In this document: piece after piece, positions 1 through 8,201 of the stretch
Numbering within the stretch: position 1 is the stretch's first letter
Layout of the letters: the number at the start of each line of letters is the position of its first letter
NCBI RefSeq assembly: GCF_027023865.1
Contig: NZ_JALVUC010000010.1
Location: forward strand, 24,084 to 88,083
Direction of reading: 5' to 3'
Source: Thermococcus sp.
GTDB lineage: Archaea > Methanobacteriota_B > Thermococci > Thermococcales > Thermococcaceae
DNA: 64,000 nucleotides
The notes under the pieces: generated by a model
The model's database searches: none
Told to the model about the DNA's origin: nothing
Seen by the model: the letters and a program-made list of their open reading frames with translations, nothing else
Program-made: the position numbers and the translations under genes

Positions 1-1
1 C

Positions 2-1522
2 AATGACGCGGTCTCAATCCGTGCACTCAAGGCCATCGCTCTCCTCATCAACGGCATTCCCCTAGACCCCGGAACGTTTGTGGATTTGGGTCATGTTCTT
101 AAAGACCTCGTGAAGTCTCGGAGAGAGGATGAGGTTCTCTTAGAGATTCCCCAAGTACTCAAAAATATGCGCGTCCTCTCCCCAAGCCCGCAGGTTCATG
201 ATGTCGTGGCTAGACTGCTCAGGTCTAAGAATCTACGGTTAAAGGCGATGGGTCTGCGCCTTCTCCTCAACGTGAGTGTGTATACCGGGGATCCATCCCT
301 TCTTAAGGACATCTTCTCTGCTATCGGGGATATGCTGAGCGGAGAGCATGTCTCGCTGGCGGACTTTGCACTTGGTATCCTCCTTGAAATAGCTGAACAT
401 CCTCTTATTGAGGAAATACTAGATGACGTTGCGAGAACCTTGACCCTCGTGAAAAACCTGGCCCTGGGGAAGAACCCGGAGCTGGGGGAGAAGGCCCGCT
501 TGGTGGCAGAGAAACTTGAGGACGCGATTTGCCGGTACTATAATGGAAGGCCTGAAAAGGCAAAGGAGAAGATAAACGAACTCCTGATAGAGGAGCGCTT
601 CCATGAGGCAATCGACCTTGCACTGGCTGTCGGTGACACCTACATCCTGAAGTGGCTCGCGGAAGTCCTTAAGGAGATGGGAAAGGAAACCCTTAAGATA
701 AACGAGCGCGTTCTCCCCGGGCTGAGGTACCCGTCTCTGCCCCCAGAGAAAAAGGCCCAGAGGTATCTGAAGCTGCCCTCCCTATCGCAGTTCAAAACAT
801 CGAGAAAGAGCGCCCTTGAGGTGGCGCTCAAAGAACCCCCCTTAGGTGGGGGTAAACTCACAAAGGTGGAGAGGGCTGAGCTGGAGCGTGCCCTTGAGTC
901 AGGGAAAGAGGAGAAACTCTTTGAATTATCGAAGGAAAGACCTGAAGTGGTGTTTGAACTGACCCACAAATTGGAGGTGGGTGATAAGTTTGAGAGGATG
1001 GATGCCCTTTGGGCGCTCTCAAAGCTCGCAGAGAAACTTGATGAGGAGAGAACGTTTATCCTAAAGCCTGCTGTGGGACCCTTGATAAGGATTACAAAAT
1101 CCTCCAACCGCTGGGCGACACTGAGGGCCACTAAAACGCTCGCAAAGCTGGCCTCCAAGGCTCCCTACGGGAACGAGATAGTTGGACACTTCCTTGAGGA
1201 ATACATCTCCAATGAAGGCGATGGTGTCCTGCCATCCCTTGTGTTCTTCAGCTACTACTTTAGTGAGAGATGGGATGAAAAGACCGCCAGGGCGGTGCTC
1301 GCGAAACTCGGTGATTACCTTAGGAGTGAGACTCTCTTCGACACCCTCCTCGTTCTCGATGCGCTTGTATCTTCGATCCCTCCTGAGAAGTTGCACCTCC
1401 TCAGACCCTTCGTTGAGAGACTGAAGGAGGTCAAAAAAATTGCCTCATCGGACGAGCAGAAGCTCGCCTTGAGAGTTCTTGAAGGAATAGCAGAGAGGTC
1501 CAAGGCCCTGGTCACTTCTTAG
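2..1522 (+). CDS. HEAT-like alpha-solenoid protein, 5' end outside window
   Basis: The reading frame is open from the window edge, so the gene begins upstream; the GTG at 80 is not needed as a start. About 506 codons are visible. The protein is leucine-rich, built of repeated amphipathic helix pairs (for example around residues 30-150 and 300-480), as in HEAT-type solenoids, with no catalytic motif, signal peptide or membrane segment. A role as a protein-interaction scaffold is inference. Paralogues lie nearby: a decayed copy of the C-terminal half at 2572-2839 and a related gene at 5469-6424. Codon use looks like that of core genes. The stop overlaps, on the other strand, the end of a gene remnant, the same tail-to-tail arrangement seen in the second copy. 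Confidence 0.7.
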   Translation, partial: NDAVSIRALKAIALLINGIPLDPGTFVDLGHVLKDLVKSRREDEVLLEIPQVLKNMRVLSPSPQVHDVVARLLRSKNLRLKAMGLRLLLNVSVYTGDPSLLKDIFSAIGDMLSGEHVSLADFALGILLEIAEHPLIEEILDDVARTLTLVKNLALGKNPELGEKARLVAEKLEDAICRYYNGRPEKAKEKINELLIEERFHEAIDLALAVGDTYILKWLAEVLKEMGKETLKINERVLPGLRYPSLPPEKKAQRYLKLPSLSQFKTSRKSALEVALKEPPLGGGKLTKVERAELERALESGKEEKLFELSKERPEVVFELTHKLEVGDKFERMDALWALSKLAEKLDEERTFILKPAVGPLIRITKSSNRWATLRATKTLAKLASKAPYGNEIVGHFLEEYISNEGDGVLPSLVFFSYYFSERWDEKTARAVLAKLGDYLRSETLFDTLLVLDALVSSIPPEKLHLLRPFVERLKEVKKIASSDEQKLALRVLEGIAERSKALVTS

Positions 1523-1772
1523 ACAGGAGTTTTATTGCCCTTATGACGTCTGCACAGGTCTTGATTTTAATACCGGGGCTTTCTCATCGGATACTCCCTG
1601 GAGCATTATGGCGAGAATCTCGTACCGAGCCTTGAGGACTTCGAGTATCTTCTCTGCAATAGCCCCCACCCACGTAGTTTTTATGGCCTTTAGGAGGCCT
1701 TCCTCGCTCTCCTCTTTGACTCTCAGGTGGAGCTCCTCACCAAGATCTGAAGGAACATTAAAACCACGGGCG
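1512..1772 (-). pseudogene. Remnant of the gene found complete-length at 2829-3389
   Basis: On the minus strand this stretch encodes pieces matching the gene at 2829-3389: a block with EELHLRVKEESEEGLL (compare RELHLSVEEESEEGLL), then WVGAIAEKILEVLKARYEIL (compare WVGNMAERILEVLKVKYDFL), then, after a frame change, a tail ending AIKLLSKK (compare AIELLAKK). It lacks the N-terminal half and an internal stretch of roughly 35 residues. Nucleotide similarity stops abruptly near 1770, where the dph2 remnant begins, marking a recombination breakpoint. It is a non-functional duplicate. Function of the family is unknown. Confidence 0.75.
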
Positions 1773-2134
1773 ATGGGTGTGGAGCGCTTTGGCGTAATCA
1801 CGAGCACCGAGAAGGGTCAGCTTCGATTGGCCGAGGCGGGGAGGATCGTGGGACTTCTTTGCGAGGGCGGATGTACGTCAAACTTATAACCATAAACCAC
1901 GTAAATTATTTTGCTTTAGAAGGTTTCGACTTTGACGCTTACGTTGTGGTCGCCTGTCCCCGTGTCCCGGTAGATGACTACGAGAGCTGGAGGAAGCCGG
2001 TGCTTACTCCGAGGGAGGTGGAGATACTGCTCGGCCTGCACAATGAGTATGAGTTCGACGAAATACTTGATGTTGATCGAAAGGTTGATGAGCCCTTAAA
2101 GGTGTCCGTTCATGGCGTTAAGGATTCTCTTTGA
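1773..2134 (+). pseudogene. dph2: C-terminal fragment of diphthamide synthase Dph2
   Basis: The fragment matches the last third of archaeal Dph2, the radical-SAM-like iron-sulfur enzyme that starts diphthamide synthesis on elongation factor 2. Visible blocks are FGVITSTEKGQLRLAEAGRI, then, after a frame change near 1859, ITINHVNYFALEGFDFDAYV, VVACPRVPVDDYESWRKPVL and TPREVEILLG. The cysteine in VACPRVP corresponds to the third cluster ligand. The first two ligands and about 220 residues are missing, cut off at the breakpoint near 1770. It cannot be active. Because diphthamide is generally conserved in this order, an intact copy elsewhere is expected (inference). Confidence 0.8.
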
Positions 2135-2492
2135 GATTCTGGAGTTCATTTTCCTCACCCTTTCCGCTTACTGGGGCCTTAAAGAGGCCGCGGAAACCCT
2201 TACTTACGTCCGTCTGCGCGGACTGCTTTTGCTACTGCCGCCCCTACTCGTGGTGACCTTTAAATACGGTGGTTTCTTGGCTTCGTTCGTCCTCGTGATG
2301 CTCTTCTTCCTCCTTGAGAGAACTGGAATTGTGTTATCTCTGATGGCTTCGATCTTCGCATTCACTCTGTTTTTAATAGGTGCAATGGCGAGCACGATAG
2401 CCCTTGGAGTGCTGGGAACCGCGCTCCATGTTTCCGGATACGAAATGCAGGGCACCCTTCAGGAGCTGCTTCACAGGGCAGTGATGAGGTGA
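2112..2492 (+). CDS. Small integral membrane protein, unknown function
   Basis: A 126-residue protein that starts at an ATG inside the end of the dph2 remnant (23-base overlap), so it was probably translated with dph2. It has three or four hydrophobic helices: residues about 5-22, 36-52, 53-70 and 80-105. There are no recognisable motifs. A GTG at 2489 overlaps its stop, coupling it to the methylase fragment that follows. The order dph2, membrane protein, methylase probably reflects the ancestral operon before the rearrangement (inference). Expression now is uncertain because the upstream gene is broken. Confidence 0.6.
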   Translation: MALRILFEILEFIFLTLSAYWGLKEAAETLTYVRLRGLLLLLPPLLVVTFKYGGFLASFVLVMLFFLLERTGIVLSLMASIFAFTLFLIGAMASTIALGVLGTALHVSGYEMQGTLQELLHRAVMR

Positions 2493-2571
2493 GGCGTAAG
2501 CACCTCGTGATGATCCTTCCCGGACTGAAGGACTTCCAGGAGTCTAAGCCGGAGCTGGGAGTGCCCTACAA
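2489..2571 (+). pseudogene. 5' fragment of a METTL5-like RNA methylase gene
   Basis: From the GTG at 2489, which overlaps the stop of the membrane protein gene, the frame reads KHLVMILPGLKDF and then SKPELG. The intact methylase at 4790 begins KKHLAMILSKLRGF and then SPRPELEQY. The match ends near 2570, where the sequence switches without a gap to the HEAT-protein remnant. This looks like the first 25-27 codons of a methylase gene into which, or beside which, a block of DNA was inserted. Too short to be functional. Confidence 0.6.
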
Positions 2572-2839
2572 TTGGAGGTGGGTGATAAGTTTGAGAGGAT
2601 GGATGCCCTTTGAGCGCTCTCAAAGCTCATCTTGAAGGCCCCTCATGGTGGCGGTATCCTGTTATCCCTAGAGTTCTTCGGTGGACGGGATGAGAAGGCT
2701 ACCGGGGTGGTGCTTGCAAAGCCTCAGGTTACTGGAAGGCTGAAAGGGGTCAAAAAACTACCTCATCGGACGAGCAGAATCTAGTTCTGGGATCCTTGAG
2801 GGGATAACTAGGAAATCCAAGGCCATGGTCACTTCTTAG
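2572..2839 (+). pseudogene. Decayed copy of the HEAT-like protein C-terminal part
   Basis: Bases 2572-2631 are nearly identical to 966-1025 of the first gene, but the TGG codon of the WALSKL segment is TGA here. Further pieces match the last third of the first gene out of frame and with internal deletions: the segment before the end (tcatcggacgagcag near 2764) and the final tail with TCCAAGGCC and the stop at 2837-2839. The copy is a pseudogene with a premature stop, deletions and frame changes. It keeps the tail-to-tail overlap with the minus-strand gene next to it, so the two genes were duplicated as a unit. Confidence 0.8.
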
Positions 2840-3389
2840 CGAGAAGTTCTATCGCCTTTATCGCGTCCTCCCCGGTCCTTATCCTGATGCCGAGACCCCT
2901 CTCGTCGGCTATCTTCTGGAGCATTGCCTTCGTCGGGAACTCGCCACATATTTTACGAGGATTTCGTAGATCCCTTCGGGGTCAGTCTCCTCTGAGATGT
3001 CCTCCATCGCCCCCTCAAGGCTCTGGAGCGTTATGCTGAGGAAGTCATACTTCACTTTGAGGACTTCGAGTATCCTCTCGGCCATATTACCCACCCACAT
3101 AGCTTTTCAGGGTATCTAAAAGGCCCTCCTCACTCTCCTCCTCAACGCTCAAGTGAAGCTCCCTAACCAGGGTCTGAAGGAACATTAAAGCCGCGAACTC
3201 CCCGAAAAGGTTCTTGACTGCATTGTAGAAGAGCTCTGGGTCATCATCGGCCAGTTCTATGCCCTCCCTGTACTTGGCTTTCAGGTATGCCTCCACTGTG
3301 ACAAGGAAGTGAGAGCCAAACTTGCTGAGAAGCTCCTTGGCGGTCGCCACCACCATCCCCCTGTTTATCTCGGAGGGAAGTTCACTCAA
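2829..3389 (-). pseudogene. Frame-broken gene downstream of the KaiC-like gene
   Basis: It starts at a TTG (3389) overlapping the stop of the KaiC-like gene by eight bases, so the two form an operon. The frame runs about 98 codons (MSELPSEINRGMVVATAKEL to LLDTLKSY), shifts near 3100 to WVGNMAERILEVLKVKYDFL, and shifts again near 2945 to FPTKAMLQKIADERGLGIRI and the end AIELLAKK. The repaired product would be about 185 residues, helical and soluble. It resembles small Thermococcales proteins encoded beside KaiC-like ATPases, possibly of the NitrOD5 type (weak recognition). Two frame breaks make the gene non-functional unless they are sequence errors. Confidence 0.65.
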
Positions 3390-4725
3390 TCTCTATCCCT
3401 CCGCTTCCTATTGTGAAGCGCCTCAGCGTGGGGTCGTTCTCCGAGTGCCGGGCCTTCAATACCAGTACCCTCCTTTCAAGGCTTTCCCCGGCATTTTTGG
3501 GCATGTGATATGAGAGGAACACAAGGTTATCGACGAGGGTGCTGAAGCCGGTGGTGGCTACTTTCTCCCCGTCCTCACTTGTATACGTAAGAAGAACCGT
3601 TAGGGCGCGCTCCTTGGCCAATAACTGGAGGTAGCGGACGGCTTTGATGAACTCCCCCTTGCTCATGTGGGCCTGCATTGCGGACAGGGAGTCTATTATG
3701 AGCAGTTCGACGTTTTCCCTCTCCACGAGGGACTTCATCATGACGTAGTACTCAACGGGTGTCTTCGCCTCCGGAACAAGGGATAGTATCCTGAACTCCC
3801 CATCGAGGCCAAGTCTCTCTTTGGTGTCCCTGAGTCCGGCAACGGTCTCCTCGAAGGCTATGTAGAGAACCTTCCTGTCGGCCTTTGAAATGTTTGAGGC
3901 TATGTTGAGGGCCAGTATTGTTTTCCCCGAGCCGGCCGGGCCGGCGACGAGAGTTATGCTCCCCTCGTAGAGATCCCCTTCAAGGAGGTCGTCGAAGCTA
4001 GGCACATTTGTCCTGATGCGCTCCCTTATCTTCTCCTCCACGAATTCTAGACTCGGTGTCGTGAAGACCTCTATCCCCTTTTCGGTGATCACGTACTTGT
4101 AGGAGTAACGCTCAAGGGGCCTGTTGCGCATCTTGGGTATCCTCATGTAGCGCCTGATTATCTCGCCGTACTTTTCCATCTCAAGGACTATAACCCCGTC
4201 CGCAACGAACTCCTCTATACCAAACCCTATGCCCTCCCCATCATAGGGTATCTCGTCGATCAGGAAGACGAGCATGTTGAGGGCGTTCACAAGTCTGCCT
4301 ATTATCGAGTGCAGGAAGGCCCTGAGGTGTACCTCCCCAAAAACCTGGCCGAAGACCGTTATGGAGTCGAAAACGACTATGTCCGGTTTCCACTCCACGA
4401 GATCCTTCACGAGTAGTCCACAAAGTCCTCAAACTCTTCCTTCGGCAGGGTGAGCATGTCGTAGAACCTGAAGAGGTTTCTTTCCTCCATCTCCCTAAGG
4501 TCTATCCCCTGGTTCAGAGCACCCTCGTAGAACTGCCCCTTGGTCTCAGCGAAGGAGACGTAGGCTCCCTTCAGGTCTCTCTTCATGCTGTTGTAGAGGA
4601 CGTGAAGCATGAGTTGGGTCTTACCGGCCCCGGGGTTCCCCGCTATTAAGACCATTGAACCCCTGTTGAAACCCCCCGCTCAAAGCCCTGTCGAGGCTCC
4701 CTATGCCGGTTGGTATGACTTCCAT
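3382..4725 (-). pseudogene. KaiC-like tandem RecA-fold ATPase with two frameshifts
   Basis: Two KaiC-type ATPase domains are encoded. The first has GNPGAGKT (Walker A) near residue 30; the second has AGPAGSGKT and a hydrophobic strand with LLIIDSLSAM (Walker B). The ATG at 4725 follows a GGGGGG ribosome site. Two one-base shifts interrupt it: near 4675 a run of six G where five would restore GGFNRGSMVLIAG, and near 4410 one missing base within what would be DYLVKDLVEWKPD. Archaeal KaiC-like proteins act as signalling ATPases, not clock proteins; partners are usually encoded next door, here the gene at 2829-3389. Repaired length would be about 447 residues, normal for the family. A divergent promoter region is shared with the methylase at 4790. 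Confidence 0.8.
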
Positions 4726-4754
4726 GTATTCCCCCCAGTAAGGTTTAATGCACA

Positions 4755-4770
4755 AAAGGTATAAATAGCT
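4755..4770 (+). promoter_or_regulatory. TATA-type promoter for the methylase gene
   Basis: An AAAGG-TATAAATAG sequence (BRE-like purines followed by a TATA box) lies about 25-30 bases before the ATG at 4790, the usual archaeal spacing for a nearly leaderless transcript. The KaiC-like gene starts divergently at 4725, so the two promoters share this 64-base gap. Confidence 0.6.
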
Positions 4771-4789
4771 TTCCGAAATTCGAACCATT

Positions 4790-5404
4790 ATGATGAAAAA
4801 GAAGCACCTCGCGATGATCCTTTCAAAGTTACGAGGCTTTGACAGCCCCCGACCGGAGCTTGAACAGTACAGAACCCCGGGAAACGTTGCGGCGGAACTC
4901 TTATGGTTGGCCCGCTCCCTTGGTGACCTTGAGGGAAAGGTCATTGCTGATCTCGGCGCTGGAACCGGCGTTCTCTCAATAGGAGCCTGTCTTATTGGAG
5001 CAAAAAAGGTTTACGCGGTTGAGATCGATGGTAAAGCCCTCGAAACTGCGAGGGAAAACGCCCTCTCTCTCGGCATTGACTGCATCGAGTTTATAAACGC
5101 CGACGTTGTGGAGTTCTCAGGGAAAGCTGACACGATCATCATGAACCCTCCATTTGGAAGCCAGAAACCCCACGCTGACAGGCCGTTTCTTCTGAAGGCA
5201 TTTGAGCTGGGTGACGTGGTTTACTCCATCCACATCGCAAAGCAGGAGGTGAGGGCCTTCATTGATTCCTTCGTCTGCGACTCTGGATTTTCAATAACCC
5301 ACCGGGTAACGATTTCCTTCGAGATTCCGGCCCAGTTTTCCTTTCATAAAAAACCCCTTGAACGGATTACCACCGACATTTACAGATTCCAGAGGATTGT
5401 CTGA
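4790..5404 (+). CDS. METTL5-like RNA adenine-N6 methyltransferase
   Basis: A 204-residue class I SAM methyltransferase of COG2263. The SAM-binding glycine loop DLGAGTGVLSIGA is at residues about 49-61, the acidic ribose-binding residue follows in VYAVEID, and the catalytic NPPFGSQKPHADRPF lies at about 119-133. NPPF is typical of enzymes that methylate the exocyclic amine of adenine. The eukaryotic relative METTL5 modifies one adenine of small-subunit rRNA; the same role here is inference. The start is the first of two ATG codons, close to a TATA box, suggesting a leaderless message. A 5' fragment of a diverged second copy sits at 2489. Confidence 0.85.
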   Translation: MMKKKHLAMILSKLRGFDSPRPELEQYRTPGNVAAELLWLARSLGDLEGKVIADLGAGTGVLSIGACLIGAKKVYAVEIDGKALETARENALSLGIDCIEFINADVVEFSGKADTIIMNPPFGSQKPHADRPFLLKAFELGDVVYSIHIAKQEVRAFIDSFVCDSGFSITHRVTISFEIPAQFSFHKKPLERITTDIYRFQRIV

Positions 5405-5468
5405 GCGAACCGAAAGGAATATAACCCAACACCCCTTAATCCTCCGTTAGTGAAATAAGGTGATCATA

Positions 5469-6424
5469 ATGGACGGGGACGCTGGGAACAACCTCCTTGA
5501 GCTGGTCACCTCTTGGCGGTTCAGGGAAGTGGTTCGGCTGGCCCTCGACGATGAGGGCGCGCTGGTTGAGATCGTCCGCCTTCTTCGCTTCGATGATTGT
5601 TCTGTTGTAGTGGGTGCCCTATCCGCCCTTGGGGAGGCCCTCCCTTATCTGAGCGAAGGAGGTAAGTTCAGGGTACTCCGTGAGGGTTTCGATGACCTTA
5701 TTAGACTTCTCAATTCAGACGTTCCAGTGGCCCGGAGGGCCATATCCATCCTCAAACATCTCCTCTCCAGTGTTCCCCTCTCACGGAACCACCTTGTGAG
5801 TCTCGTGGAGATTCTCTCTGAGGTCGCTGGGGGTGAGAACGGGCCTATCCTCCTTCATGACCTGTTTGAGCTTGCTTCAAAGCCCCGTCCGATATTCTTT
5901 GACGAGCTTGTTGAGCCGGTCAGGCGGATGGTAACATCAGATAATCCCAACGTTGCACTCCTTGGTGCAAGGCTGGCCGTCACAATGGGAATACCCGTGT
6001 TCATCGGTTGGAGGAACGTTCTAAATGCCCTCGCCAGGGCCTTGAGAGGGAAGAATGCGGTGGCCGTAGAACTTGCACTTGAAGTTGTTTCAGACCTTGG
6101 TTCCCTCCTCCTCGAGGCTCCGATTCTCTACGTGATTAAAAGCCTCTATCCCCCCTTAAAACGCTCTCTGGTAGTGGGGCCGATGCCGTCATTCGTGGTA
6201 GGGCAGTGGAGGTCTTTGAGAGGTTCCGCAAGGCTGTTTTTAATTACTACAGAACAAGGCCGCTGGAAGCAGGGAATGATGCGGAAGAGCTCCTCAAAGA
6301 GGGTTTTACTGAGGAGGCCTTACTCGTGGCATCAGCCAGTGGGTACTCCGTTAACCTTCTAATGAGAAAGGTTGAAGGTCTCGTCCCAACGCCCAACTTC
6401 AAAACGCCATTTACCCCAGGTTAG
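5469..6424 (+). pseudogene. HEAT-like alpha-solenoid protein, frameshifted
   Basis: The ATG at 5469 follows AAGGTGATCATA, a good ribosome site. The first about 230 codons are in one frame, to SLYPPLK near 6155. The protein sense then continues in the next frame as SGSGADAVIRGRAVEVFERF and on to the stop at 6424. The shift falls at a run of six C; a seventh C would restore one frame of about 318 residues. The C-terminal part (YYRTRPLEAGNDAEELLKEG) resembles residues of the first gene (YYNGRPEKAKEKINELLIEE), so the two are paralogues. Whether the break is real decay or a consensus error cannot be told from one sequence. Confidence 0.7.
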
Positions 6425-7435
6425 TCTTTTAAGTACCGCCAGTTACCCTCTCAGGTGGCGGCCGTGGGAAAGCTCAAGTTATCCGATAGGCATCTCTACG
6501 CCCTTGTCGAAGCGATAAAGCTCGGCGAGGAAGTCAAGCCCAGCCAACAGGCCAAGAGGCGGGCCTTTGTCGGATACAAAATTGAAGGTTGGGAGAACTC
6601 CAAGCTGACTGGCATCTTCTACTCCATACAGCGGAGACTCGGCCTTATCGACGAGATCATCGGGGAGCTGGTGGGGGTTTCTCCGCTCATCCTCGACCCT
6701 TGGCTGAGAGCGGCTTTGAGGGTTGCCGTTGAGGTTGCCATCTTCCGCGCCCCGAACGGGAAGATCATCCAACACCTAAGGGGACTCGCTCAATTTTTAT
6801 CTAAGAGAACGCACCCCTACGTTGGTTATTACTACTACGACCTTCTCCCAGAGATTCTGAGCTACGTCCCGGCCATAGACTCTGGAGAGAAGAGGCTGAA
6901 GTGGGACTGCCTCTTTCCCGAGTGGCTCATAAGGAGAATGCGTTTCCTCATTGGTGATGAGGTGAGAGAACTTCTAACGACCCTCAACGAAACTCCTCCA
7001 ACGAGCATAAGGGTGAACCAGCTGAAAGTTACTCCCAGTGAGGTGGGGGACTATCTGAGGAGAAAGAACGTCCGCTTTGAGAGGAGCGAGCGGGTTGAGA
7101 CCGTCATCAGAATCCTCGACCCATTCAACCCTGAATGGCTGTTTAACAAAGGGTACGCTGTAGCTCAGGAAGAAGCCCCTGCTGTTGCATCCCTCATCCT
7201 GTCCCCAAAACCCGGTGAGACTGTCGTCGACCTCGCCGCCGCTCCCGGAGGAAAGACAGCTCATATGGCGGAGCTGATGGGGAATGAGGGTAAAATATAC
7301 GCCTTTGACGTAGATAATGCTCGGATAAAGCGGATGAATGGGATGCTCAGACGCACTGGTGTGAGTATAGCCGAGACCATGAGGATCGACGGGAGGAAGG
7401 CCCCGGAAATCCTCGGAGAGGGAATAGCTGACAGA

Positions 7436-7650
7436 CTGACCTCCTCCTCGTCGTGAATGGCGAGGGTTCTGACAAATTAACCCCCCGCCAAACGCGGGAA
7501 GGTTTACGGGCACTCATCCACCTACTCCCGTTGCCGGTTTCGGTTCAGCCCGAAGGCCCGGTCTCGTGCCCATTACCCCTACCGCAGAGCGGTTTGGGGT
7601 TATCGTTCCAAAGACCACTCGTGAGTTTCAAACTGCTCAACGGCAGTCTT
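7436..7650 (-). ncRNA. Candidate omega-type RNA without a tnpB gene
   Basis: This right-hand part of the element keeps the structural blocks shared with the tnpB copy: a small hairpin, the GAGACC-containing stem-loop and the terminal hairpin ending in GGTCAG. The bases change while the pairing stays. In TnpB systems the RNA covering the tnpB 3' end and right end carries the guide directly after the right end. Here that guide would be gene sequence read leftward from 7435. Transcription is unproven; its 5' limit is a guess. Confidence 0.5.
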
Positions 7651-7848
7651 TCGAAGATGCTTAACAGCGTCAAACCACTCCAAGGGTGGAGTGGTAACTG
7701 AAACCCCCCACCTCATCGGATTGTTTTTAAGTGGCCTCCCCGAGGCCTTATTAAGTTGCAAAAACTTAAAAGGGTTTCGACCGTTGGAAAGCTGGATTGC
7801 TGGTTACCGCATCCCCGTCTTAAAGGACGAGGCTTTTGAGAGAAAAAG
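7436..7848 (-). mobile_element. 413-bp non-autonomous IS200/IS605-type element
   Basis: The element is oriented on the minus strand. Its left end (at 7848) follows the target tetramer TTAC, and its right end (at 7436) finishes with GAGGAGGTCAG, exactly as in the tnpB element at 27512-28982. Both ends carry short hairpins: CGTC/GACG near the left end, CTCG/CGAG near the right. The interior has no credible gene. About 280 bases before the right end read ACGATAACCCC, a hairpin ACCGC/GCGGT, GGGGTAATGGGCACGAGACC and a GGCC-TTC-GGGCT stem: the same order as in the 3' part of tnpB and its omega RNA. No direct repeats flank it, as expected for this class. Confidence 0.85.
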
Positions 7849-8201
7849 GTAATGCTCGACGCGCCGTGCACGAGCGATGGCACCATAGCAAAAAACCCCG
7901 AGCTGAGATGGCGCCTCCGCGAGAAGAACATCCCTAAGGTCGTTGCACTCCAGAAAGAGCTCCTTGAGAGCGCTTGGAAGCTTCTGAAGCCCAGGGGAAG
8001 GTTGCTCTACTCCACCTGTTCGATGTTACCTGAGGAGAACGAGGAGGTAGTGAGGTGGTTCCTCAAAGGGCATGGCGATGCAAGACTCATTCCCCTGCGC
8101 AGGCCCTACAGTGAGGGTTTTCTGGAGGGAACTATGCGAGCTTGGCCTCATATGCACGGAACTATCGGATTCTTCTATGCACTGATTGAGAAGAAGGGGG
8201 A

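Noticed and set aside
3382..4725. Programmed ribosomal frameshifting in the KaiC-like gene
   Set aside because: Two separate shifts would be needed, with no slippery site plus structure evident, and the adjacent gene is also broken; decay or sequence error is simpler.
7436..7848. Intein or group I intron in the methyltransferase gene
   Set aside because: There is no in-frame coding or splice-site chemistry, and the ends match the IS605-type element exactly.
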